DNA of 9,161 nucleotides, taken from positions 1-9,161 of the forward strand of contig CAKUUY010000035.1 of the NCBI GenBank assembly GCA_934693235.1. The letters are read 5' to 3'. A program made the position numbers and the translations under genes. The notes beneath the pieces were generated by a model. The model saw only the letters and a list, made by a program, of their open reading frames with translations. It was not told the DNA's origin and did no database searches. Shown piece by piece: positions 1 to 4,591 of the stretch (the first letter of the stretch is position 1; each line of letters opens with the position of its first letter). This stretch comes from an uncultured Candidatus Melainabacteria bacterium. Lineage in GTDB: Bacteria; Cyanobacteriota; Vampirovibrionia; Gastranaerophilales; Gastranaerophilaceae.

Positions 1-47
1 AATACGTTCTTCTTTTCTTTTTTCTTTGTTTTTACTGGTCTTGCCAT
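1..47 (-). CDS. rpsK: 30S ribosomal protein S11, N-terminal fragment
   Basis: Only the first 15 codons are in the window; they read MARPVKTKKKEKKNV, the lysine-rich start typical of bacterial S11, a protein of the 30S platform. The ATG complements 45-47 and is preceded by an AAGGAAAG Shine-Dalgarno sequence at about 53-60. It is the last gene visible in the infA-rpmJ-rpsM-rpsK run, and rpoA and rplQ would be expected beyond the left edge. The order after rpsM makes the assignment firm despite the short fragment. Confidence 0.88.
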   Translation of the reverse strand, partial: MARPVKTKKKEKKNV

Positions 48-132
48 TTTTACTTTCCTTTATGTTTTTCTTTTTTTGTTCTTAAGTCTTTATGACAATA
101 GGGCGTTTAATTTATAGTAATCAGTGTAAATA

Positions 133-164
133 CTTATTGCCTTATTATCTTATTGCCTTAGCGC
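133..164. repeat. Array of four 8-base units in the rpsM-rpsK gap
   Basis: Four consecutive 8-mers read CTTATTGC, CTTATTAT, CTTATTGC and CTTAGCGC, immediately after the rpsM stop codon. They are diverged versions of the 8-base unit (TTATTCAC on this strand) that builds the arms of the palindromic elements at 2796-2904 and 5961-6085. The rest of the 125-base gap (48-172) holds the rpsK ribosome binding site and nothing else recognisable. Confidence 0.55.
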
Positions 165-172
165 CGGCATCA

Positions 173-544
173 CTAAACTGTTTTCTTCTTAGTGATAGCT
201 AAGCCTTTTTTACCACGTCTAGTTCTTCCGTTAGTTTTTGTTCTTTGACCACGGCAAGGAAGATTACGTTTGTGTCTCATTCCTCTGTAAGAACCGATTT
301 CTTGAAGACGTTTGATGTGTAATGAAACTTCACGTCTCAAATCACCTTCGATGTGGTAGTTAGCTAATTCGTTTCTTAACAATTTGATATCTTCATCTGT
401 TAAGTCGTCTGTTCTTAAATCCGGTGAAATTTTTGTAGCTTCAAGAATTTTCTTAGCTCTAGTTGGTCCAATCCCGTAAATATATGTTAACGCGATTTCC
501 ATTCTTTTGTTGCGAGGTAAATCTACCCCTGATAGTCTTGCCAT
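173..544 (-). CDS. rpsM: 30S ribosomal protein S13
   Basis: The 123-residue protein begins MARLSGVDLPRNKRMEIALT and has the helix-hairpin-helix region YIYGIGPTRAKKIL near residues 22-35. It also has the RGMRHKRNLPCRGQRTKTN stretch near residues 88-106 and ends in the usual very basic tail. Length is normal for bacterial S13, which sits in the 30S head and contacts tRNA and the 50S bridge. A purine-rich ribosome binding site (AGGAAAGG) lies about eight bases before the ATG. The gap to rpmJ upstream is 228 bases, far longer than usual in this operon, and contains a hairpin and an 8-base repeat array. Confidence 0.98.
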   Translation of the reverse strand: MARLSGVDLPRNKRMEIALTYIYGIGPTRAKKILEATKISPDLRTDDLTDEDIKLLRNELANYHIEGDLRREVSLHIKRLQEIGSYRGMRHKRNLPCRGQRTKTNGRTRRGKKGLAITKKKTV

Positions 545-601
545 TTTAATTTTCCTTTCCTGTTGTTAGATTTTTTGGGGTATGAGGGTTAAATACTTCC
601 T

Positions 602-634
602 CACCAACTACTGATAAGCCCCGTAGTTTCGGTG
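602..634 (-). promoter_or_regulatory. Hairpin in the leader of rpsM
   Basis: On the minus strand CACC-GA-AACTAC pairs with GTAGTT-GGTG: ten base pairs interrupted by a two-base bulge, with an 11-base loop (612-622) containing GGGG. It lies about 58 bases before the rpsM start in an mRNA gap that is normally short. A role in autoregulation by a ribosomal protein, or in RNA processing, is possible; the sequence does not decide between them. No T-run follows, so it is not an intrinsic terminator. Confidence 0.4.
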
Positions 635-642
635 TTCACAAA

Positions 643-674
643 GTTAATAAGTCAATAAGTGAATAAGAGAATAA
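643..674. repeat. Array of four 8-base units in the rpmJ-rpsM gap
   Basis: The four tandem units are GTTAATAA, GTCAATAA, GTGAATAA and GAGAATAA, followed by GTTC. They match one arm of the palindromic elements at 2796-2904 and 5961-6085 unit for unit in style and number, but no matching central part or second arm is present here. It is therefore either a solo arm left by decay or an independently amplified array. Confidence 0.7.
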
Positions 675-772
675 GTTCTTTACAAAATAATACCGATAAA
701 AGTCTATCAATGCCGTTTTGCAACAAAACTCGTTTCCAAACCTCTACCAGCCACACCCATTCACTACAAAAA

Positions 773-886
773 TTAACCTTGTCTTTGTTTGTGTTTAGGG
801 TTTTCGCAAATAATAGCGATTCTACCTTTTCTTTTAATACATTTGCATTTATCGCAAATTGGTTTTACTGATGATCTTACTTTCAT
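773..886 (-). CDS. rpmJ: 50S ribosomal protein L36
   Basis: This 37-residue gene reads MKVRSSVKPICDKCKCIKRK, then GRIAIICENPKHKQRQG. The zinc-ribbon ligands are all present: C11, C14, C27 and H32, which makes it the zinc-binding (C+) form. An extra cysteine occurs at residue 16. The ATG complements 884-886, with AAGGAAAAG upstream as ribosome binding site. It lies 25 bases after infA, in the standard infA-rpmJ-rpsM order. Length and sequence are typical of bacterial L36, a late-assembling 50S protein. Confidence 0.97.
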   Translation of the reverse strand: MKVRSSVKPICDKCKCIKRKGRIAIICENPKHKQRQG

Positions 887-911
887 TGTCTTTTCCTTTA
901 TTTTGTGTACG

Positions 912-1127
912 TTATTTTAATCTAAATGTTATTCTACCTCTGCTCAAATCATAAGGAGTCATCTCGACTTTAACCTTATCTCCGGGAAGAATTCTAATAA
1001 AATTCTTTCTGATTTTTCCTGATATATGAGCAAGTATTTCGTGGTCATTTTCAAGCTTTACACGAAACATTGCGTTCGGCATAGCTTCTAAAATAGTACC
1101 TTCTAATTCTATTACATCTTTTGCCAT
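912..1127 (-). CDS. infA: Translation initiation factor IF-1
   Basis: The 71-residue protein begins MAKDVIELEGTILEAMPNAM and continues FRVKLENDHEILAHISGKIR, then the FIRILPGDKVKVEMTPYD segment and RGRITFR end. This is the complete single S1/OB-fold domain of IF-1, which binds the 30S A site during initiation. AAGGAAA lies eight bases before the ATG. It is the first gene of the ribosomal unit here: the gene upstream is a pilin-like gene closed by a terminator, so map, adk and secY are not adjacent as they are in many bacteria. A promoter candidate lies at 1182-1209. Confidence 0.98.
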   Translation of the reverse strand: MAKDVIELEGTILEAMPNAMFRVKLENDHEILAHISGKIRKNFIRILPGDKVKVEMTPYDLSRGRITFRLK

Positions 1128-1159
1128 TTAATATTTCCTTTTCAAATTTCGGCATTACG

Positions 1160-1171
1160 GCACAATTGTGC
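1160..1171. promoter_or_regulatory. 12-base perfect palindrome before infA
   Basis: GCACAATTGTGC is a perfect palindrome just downstream of the predicted start of transcription from the infA promoter at 1182-1209. The position suits an operator or a short 5'-leader hairpin. No regulator can be named from the sequence. Confidence 0.35.
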
Positions 1172-1181
1172 ACCTTAATTT

Positions 1182-1209
1182 ATTTTACGTGCTAAAAATT
1201 TGTTTGCAA
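1182..1209 (-). promoter_or_regulatory. Putative housekeeping promoter of infA operon
   Basis: On the minus strand TTGCAA (1204-1209) and TAAAAT (1182-1187) are separated by 16 bases, close to the -35/-10 consensus. Transcription would start near 1175, about 48 bases before the infA ATG. A promoter is expected here because a terminator lies directly upstream. Confidence 0.42.
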
Positions 1210-1218
1210 GCGGTACAG

Positions 1219-1253
1219 CCATGGTTTTCGGGCAAATGGAGTACAAAAACTTT
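1219..1253 (-). promoter_or_regulatory. Upstream block shared with the 414-residue gene
   Basis: On the minus strand this block runs from AAAGTTTTTG through CTCCAT to CGAAAACCATGG. It matches the promoter region of the gene at 4592-5836 (5875-5908), which has AAAGTTTTTCTCCAT, then CGATAACCATGG. Here the spacing between AAAGTTT and CCCGAAAA is 14 bases, so it is a poorer sigma-28-like match than its partner. It lies about 95 bases before infA, in the same orientation to its gene as the other copy. Confidence 0.4.
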
Positions 1254-1301
1254 CGTTTGTTTTTTTAAAAACGCCACACTATCAATAAATACTTGTATCT
1301 T

Positions 1302-1337
1302 AAAAAATCCTGATAAAACTAACTTTTTCAGGATTTT
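1302..1337 (-). terminator. Intrinsic terminator of the pilin-like gene
   Basis: On the minus strand AAAATCCTGA pairs with TCAGGATTTT, extended by four more A-T pairs across a one-base bulge around the loop GTTAG. The stem runs into a T-tract (1307-1302). It starts about 50 bases after the stop codon at 1387 and separates the pilin-like gene from the infA operon. Confidence 0.75.
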
Positions 1338-1386
1338 GTAAAATTTTCTTAATATTTCTAATTATTTTATTATTAATTAAACAAAA

Positions 1387-2091
1387 TTACCAAGGATAAT
1401 CCTTTTTAAATTCCCAATTATCATATCTTACCAAAGCAGCACATCTATTTGGATTTTGTTTACAAATATTTAACAGTGTTGTCCTTGCCCCAACATCACC
1501 ACCAAAAACACCTAGAGGCTTTGAACCCCCCAAACCTATAGTGAAAACAAAAACATCTTTTCCATACTGGTTCGGAGGATTTATTCCATTTGTATCGACA
1601 ATAACGTGTATATAGTTAGTTCCAAAATTACTATCAGGATTTCCCCCACCATATAAGTATATATTTTCTCCATCAGCCAGCACATACATAGCCATACGCA
1701 ATGCAACACTATGACAACTTGTTCCATTAGGGTTACAAATCTTGTCTGAATCTGTCGGACATTTTATAGCCCGATTTCCACCCTCACAAGCCGTAACTTT
1801 TTTCACATACTTAAATATATATTCATTCGCCCACTTAAGACTTCCATCTCTGTGATACGGAAAACGCTCCCATTCAGACGTATCTCCATGCTCCTGTTGA
1901 GACATTATTAGAGCCTGTTCAAGCGTAGAATAAGCCTTTTTCAAGGCTACACTTTTCTGTTTATATTGATAATTTTTTATTATCATCGGCAATGTCAAAG
2001 CAGCGACAACACCTATAATTCCAAGAGTAATAAGAACTTCAGCCAATGTAAATGCTAGTTTGCAACAATTTTTCCTGTTAAGTGTATACAC
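1387..2091 (-). CDS. Type IV pilin-like (pseudopilin) secreted protein
   Basis: The N-terminus carries a class III signal: a short basic leader ending KLA, then FTLAEVLITLG with the conserved glutamate at mature position 5 and a hydrophobic helix of about 20 residues. A prepilin peptidase would cut between A13 and F14. The body has six cysteines (about 102, 111, 119, 126, 210, 217) that could form disulfides after export, and a VDTNGINPPNQYGKDVFVF stretch recalling related pseudopilins. I chose the GTG at 2091 because GGGAGG stands four bases before it and it gives a normal 13-residue leader, 234 residues in all. The open frame extends to an ATG at 2172 (261 residues), but that ATG directly abuts GGAGG and the frame then crosses a run of ten G. 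A promoter lies at 2205-2234 and a terminator at 1302-1337. Substrate and assembly partners are unknown. Confidence 0.85.
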   Translation of the reverse strand: MYTLNRKNCCKLAFTLAEVLITLGIIGVVAALTLPMIIKNYQYKQKSVALKKAYSTLEQALIMSQQEHGDTSEWERFPYHRDGSLKWANEYIFKYVKKVTACEGGNRAIKCPTDSDKICNPNGTSCHSVALRMAMYVLADGENIYLYGGGNPDSNFGTNYIHVIVDTNGINPPNQYGKDVFVFTIGLGGSKPLGVFGGDVGARTTLLNICKQNPNRCAALVRYDNWEFKKDYPW

Positions 2092-2128
2092 AGCACCTCC
2101 CGCAAAGGTTAACCAACCGGCGCGATTG

Positions 2129-2138
2129 CCCCCCCCCC
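2129..2138. repeat. Ten-base C/G homopolymer in the pilin-gene leader
   Basis: Ten consecutive C on the plus strand (G on the coding strand) stand between the upstream start candidates (2172, 2165) and the internal GTG at 2091. Such tracts are prone to slipped-strand mispairing and to sequencing error. Any length change not divisible by three alters which upstream ATG is in frame with the pilin body. Confidence 0.95.
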
Positions 2139-2204
2139 GACAAATTTTTTTATCCCTATTTTCATGAAACATCCTCCAATTTTCGGCACTCTCTCTTATA
2201 TTTT

Positions 2205-2234
2205 ATCATATTTTTCAATGTTTTTATAGTTCAA
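2205..2234 (-). promoter_or_regulatory. Putative promoter of the pilin-like gene
   Basis: On the minus strand TTGAAC (2229-2234) and TATGAT (2205-2210) are separated by 18 bases. Transcription would begin near 2198, just before the GGAGG at 2173-2177. Confidence 0.45.
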
Positions 2235-2278
2235 GTTTTAATTATTAACAAATATTACAACTTTTATATTTTCTGAAA

Positions 2279-2307
2279 TTTAACGGGAATAATATACTTA
2301 ATATATT
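2279..2307 (+). promoter_or_regulatory. Weak promoter candidate for the small plus-strand gene
   Basis: TTTAAC (2279-2284) and TATATT (2302-2307) are 17 bases apart. The -10 box is good and the -35 box poor. The resulting leader would be about 87 bases and would include the repeat fragment at 2346-2385. Confidence 0.25.
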
Positions 2308-2345
2308 TAGAGAGATTAATTTCAAACAGTCACATTCTCTTGAAT

Positions 2346-2385
2346 GAGGTTGCGACGCAAGCCTAAACCTTGCTCGTAATGACAA
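2346..2385. repeat. Fragment of a GTCATTGCGAG-type dispersed repeat
   Basis: Read on the minus strand the segment contains TTGTCATTACGAGCAAGG and, further on, GCTTGCGTCGCAACCTC. This resembles the short GTCATTGCGAG intergenic repeat seen in many bacterial genomes, from memory and not from a search. It contains a small hairpin (GCAAG / CTTGC, loop 2362-2368). The element ends just before the GGAGG ribosome binding site of the gene at 2401, so it forms most of that gene's leader. Confidence 0.45.
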
Positions 2386-2400
2386 ATCGGAGGTTTTACT

Positions 2401-2787
2401 ATGGCAATAAAAGTTGACGGAATTCAATCAGAAGACGAACTAAAAAAAGCGCAAGCAGCTGCACAAGCGCAAGGTTCTTCTATCACAAATTATAATGAAT
2501 GGTCTGAAATTCTCGGCGAATTTCAAGAAAACGGAATTAAGTCTACAGGTTCATATTCCGGAGACAAAGCTCTTCGTGAAGAAATGAAAGCTGCTGTTGC
2601 CGAATACGCTGCACAACTTCAAGAACAAGAAAGAATTCAACAAAACACACCTACAAACAAAGAAAACGAAAAAGTTCAAAAAACAGCCGAAACAGACAGC
2701 CAACAAGAGCTGAAGGCTACTGTCGCAAATGCAACAAGTTCACAAATTATGGCAGATTATATGAAGTATTATCACATGTTGATGTAA
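2401..2787 (+). CDS. Small hydrophilic helical protein, unknown function
   Basis: The 128-residue protein starts MAIKVDGIQSEDELKKAQAA and is rich in Gln, Ala, Lys and Glu. It has no signal peptide, membrane segment or cysteine. Residues 10-25 and 55-80 look helical, a polar low-complexity linker of Gln, Thr, Asn, Lys and Glu spans about 78-105, and the end (QIMADYMKYYHMLM) could be a short amphipathic helix. GGAGG lies seven bases before the ATG, an ideal spacing. It is the only plus-strand gene in the window and diverges from the pilin-like gene. I do not recognise the family. The strong ribosome binding site and clean composition support a real gene. Confidence 0.8.
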   Translation: MAIKVDGIQSEDELKKAQAAAQAQGSSITNYNEWSEILGEFQENGIKSTGSYSGDKALREEMKAAVAEYAAQLQEQERIQQNTPTNKENEKVQKTAETDSQQELKATVANATSSQIMADYMKYYHMLM

Positions 2788-2795
2788 ATAAATGA

Positions 2796-2904
2796 AAGTG
2801 AATAAGTGAATAAGTTCGTTTTAGTTGCTACGCAACAAAATATGTTTTTCGAACGAAGTGAGTTATATGCACTTATTCACCTATTAACTTATTCTCTTAT
2901 TCAC
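2796..2904 (+). repeat. Palindromic repeat element, copy A
   Basis: A left arm of two GTGAATAA units leads into a centre containing GTTTTAGTTGCTACGCAAC, AAAATATG, TTTTTCGAAC and AAGTGAG. A right arm of four units follows (CTTATTCA, CCTATTAA, CTTATTCT, CTTATTCA). The arms are complementary, so the whole can fold on itself, and the centre has small hairpins (GTTGC/GCAAC and TTCG/CGAA). Copy B at 5961-6085 is the same element in the opposite orientation. Copy A lies between the converging gene ends at 2787 and 2915. No open frame of note is present. Confidence 0.85.
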
Positions 2905-2914
2905 TATAAAAACA

Positions 2915-3559
2915 TTATAGTCTCTTAATCCTATTCAACGGCCAGAAAAGTACAACTGCACGCCCGATAAATCTATCTTCAGGCAAAAAGCCCCACCAAC
3001 GGCCGTCAAAAGAATTTCCCCTGTTGTCACCCATCATTAAGTAGGAATGTTCAGGAATTATCACAGGGCCGCAAATCATATCTTCCGTACAAGGCTTGTC
3101 GTAATATTCTGTTGCAATATACGGTTCGGATAAAGGTTTGTCATTAATATACACAATGCTTTTACCATCTTTGTCTGTTTTAATTTCGAATTTATCCCCG
3201 GGAGTTCCGATTACACGTTTGATATAGGCCACATCTTTACAGAAAAAGCCTGTCAATCGAGAAAAAACTCGCCAAGGAGTGTTCGGCAACTTTTCAAACG
3301 GAGGATAAAACACCATTACATCACCGCGTTTGGGTTTTGAATAAAACCTCGAAAAACGTTCTACAACAATTCTATCACCCTCAATTAGTGTCGGGCGCAT
3401 TGATGCTGACGGAATCCAACGAATTTCTCCAATAAAAAATCTGATAATAATAACCATTACAACCACAAAAACAACGGTTTCAATGATTTCTCTAACATTT
3501 GGATTTAATTTAAGATAATTTTCTTTTATTTTTTGCATATATTCTTTGATTTTATTCAT
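2915..3559 (-). CDS. lepB: Signal peptidase I (leader peptidase, family S26)
   Basis: The 214-residue protein has one membrane anchor near residues 26-44 (VVFVVVMVIII core) after a basic start. It then has the catalytic-serine motif IPSASMRPTL with S53, the catalytic lysine K114 in YIKRVIGTPGD, and box E GDNRGNSFDGR at 177-187. It cleaves signal peptides from exported proteins at the outer face of the cytoplasmic membrane. All catalytic residues are present and length is normal for the short, single-anchor type. Its ATG overlaps the stop of the upstream polyprenyl synthase by eight bases (ATGAATAA), which suggests translational coupling. The repeat element at 2796-2904 lies directly downstream. 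Confidence 0.97.
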   Translation of the reverse strand: MNKIKEYMQKIKENYLKLNPNVREIIETVVFVVVMVIIIRFFIGEIRWIPSASMRPTLIEGDRIVVERFSRFYSKPKRGDVMVFYPPFEKLPNTPWRVFSRLTGFFCKDVAYIKRVIGTPGDKFEIKTDKDGKSIVYINDKPLSEPYIATEYYDKPCTEDMICGPVIIPEHSYLMMGDNRGNSFDGRWWGFLPEDRFIGRAVVLFWPLNRIKRL

Positions 3560-4478
3560 ATTTAATAAGTCCTAAAAGATTTGTAAGTGCGCTTTTATAC
3601 TTGCTTTCTTCAAATTTCTCAACTTCTTTTTGCGCATTGTCTACGTAATTATTCAACAAAATTTGTGTTTTTTCAATACCGCTTCGATAATCTTCTACAG
3701 AACCTGCAAAAATAACCGGAGCAGTAAAAATTCCCTCTTTGAAATCATTTTGAGACGTTTTTGCATTAATTAAATCATCGCGAATTTGGAAAGCGATACC
3801 AAAATTTCGAGCATAGTCTTGAATATTCGGGCAATAACACCCCTCACCCGTCACTTCGTGCCACCCTCTCCCCGTCGGGGCGAGGGGTAATGACTTCGTA
3901 ATCTCAGATTTTGCAAGAAGAATACTTCCACAAAGTGCTGTTTCAAATAGTTTTGCAGTTTTTAGTTCTGTTTTTTTAATATATTCTTCAATTGTTGGAA
4001 TTTTAAATCTGTTAAAATCTTGTTTAATTTCACCTTGGCACATATCATCAAGGGTTTGTGCAAACATATCAATAATTTCAGAACAATTAAGAGTTCTGAT
4101 TTTTTTCAAGGCAATAGAAAGCAAATAATCCCCTGTAATAACTGCAAGTTTATTTCCAAATTCTGAATTGAGAGTCGAAACAGTTCGCCTTGTTTGACTT
4201 TCATCAATTACATCATCATGAATAAGCGATGCATTGTGCACAAGTTCAATTGCAGATTGAAATACAATCTGTTTTTTATCTATTTTCATGCCGGCAGCCT
4301 TTAAGTACAAAAAAGTTAAAACCGCACGAATATGTTTTGATGGAGCTTTTAAAATCTCAAAAAGTTTTGATTTAAGAGGTTCATCAAGATTTATTTCGTC
4401 AAAAAGATTCGTTTCAACCCTTTCAATATCAGATTTTACAAGCTCAAAAATCGGCAAATATTTTTCCTGAAAACTCAT
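3552..4478 (-). CDS. trans-Polyprenyl diphosphate synthase with in-frame insert
   Basis: The 308-residue protein belongs to the trans-isoprenyl diphosphate synthase family, which adds isopentenyl units to an allylic primer. The first aspartate-rich motif is DDVID at 88-92 in LVHNASLIHDDVIDESQTRR. The second is GIAFQIRDDLIN at 227-238, where the usual third Asp is Asn (N238). K48 and R51 stand in for the GGKRxRP site, and KEG with a following T and P is kept near 247-254. Residues 195-216 form an extra segment with no counterpart in the family. It is encoded by a GC-rich palindrome and sits between the helix ending LLAKSEI and NIQDYARNFG. Chain length, and hence ispA or ispB identity, cannot be read from the sequence. 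There is no clear Shine-Dalgarno sequence and a -10 box lies six bases before the ATG. The gene overlaps lepB by eight bases. Confidence 0.9.
   Translation of the reverse strand: MSFQEKYLPIFELVKSDIERVETNLFDEINLDEPLKSKLFEILKAPSKHIRAVLTFLYLKAAGMKIDKKQIVFQSAIELVHNASLIHDDVIDESQTRRTVSTLNSEFGNKLAVITGDYLLSIALKKIRTLNCSEIIDMFAQTLDDMCQGEIKQDFNRFKIPTIEEYIKKTELKTAKLFETALCGSILLAKSEITKSLPLAPTGRGWHEVTGEGCYCPNIQDYARNFGIAFQIRDDLINAKTSQNDFKEGIFTAPVIFAGSVEDYRSGIEKTQILLNNYVDNAQKEVEKFEESKYKSALTNLLGLIKYE
3838..3900. repeat. GC-rich palindromic repeat inserted within the synthase gene
   Basis: CCCTCTCCCC (3864-3873) pairs with GGGGCGAGGG (3877-3886) with one mismatch and a GTC loop. ACCCCTCACCC lies to the left, and near-direct repeats TCACTTCGTG (3851-3860) and TGACTTCGTA (3891-3900) flank the hairpin. 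Composition is far more GC-rich than the surrounding gene. Read on the minus strand, the order of hairpin, TGG, then GTGAGGGG parallels the intergenic repeat at 9021-9084. The segment keeps the reading frame and codes for LPLAPTGRGWHEVTGEG. Confidence 0.72.
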
Positions 4479-4484
4479 AAGAAT

Positions 4485-4493
4485 ATTCTAGCA
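4485..4493 (-). promoter_or_regulatory. Extended -10 box directly before the synthase ATG
   Basis: On the minus strand TGCTAGAAT fits an extended -10 (TGnTATAAT) and ends six bases before the ATG at 4478. No convincing -35 box is seen. A start of transcription seven bases downstream would fall on the ATG, giving a leaderless mRNA, consistent with the missing Shine-Dalgarno sequence. The terminator of the gene upstream lies just before it. Confidence 0.35.
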
Positions 4494-4515
4494 TAAAAAT
4501 CTACCGCTATTACAT

Positions 4516-4547
4516 AAAGAAAAACGACAAACTTTGTGCTTGTCGTT
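4516..4547 (-). terminator. Intrinsic terminator of the 414-residue gene
   Basis: On the minus strand AACGACAA (4547-4540) pairs perfectly with TTGTCGTT (4530-4523) around a nine-base loop, followed by TTTTTCTTT. It begins about 45 bases after the stop codon of the gene at 4592-5836. Confidence 0.8.
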
Positions 4548-4591
4548 GGAAAATCAATAGGAAAAAGGGAAAGGAAATTTTTTATTTATTT

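Noticed and set aside
133..674. 8-base arrays considered as a CRISPR or phase-variable coding repeat
   Set aside because: Units are 8 bases long, directly abutting and without spacers, so this is not CRISPR. They lie outside coding regions.
659..871. A 70-codon plus-strand open frame
   Set aside because: It is antisense to rpmJ and its upstream gap, and the opposite strand carries the full L36 zinc-ribbon protein.
2245..2427. A 60-codon minus-strand open frame in the divergent intergenic region
   Set aside because: It reads through the GTCATTGCGAG-like repeat and over the start of the gene at 2401. It has no ribosome binding site and no protein-like pattern.
2903..2921. AT-only hairpin ACTATAA/TTATAGT at the lepB stop as a terminator
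   Set aside because: The stem has one G-C pair and no T-run follows, so termination cannot be claimed from it.
3831..3900. Possible frameshift or pseudogene in the polyprenyl synthase
   Set aside because: The inserted segment keeps the frame, contains no stop, and both flanking parts of the enzyme are intact with catalytic motifs.
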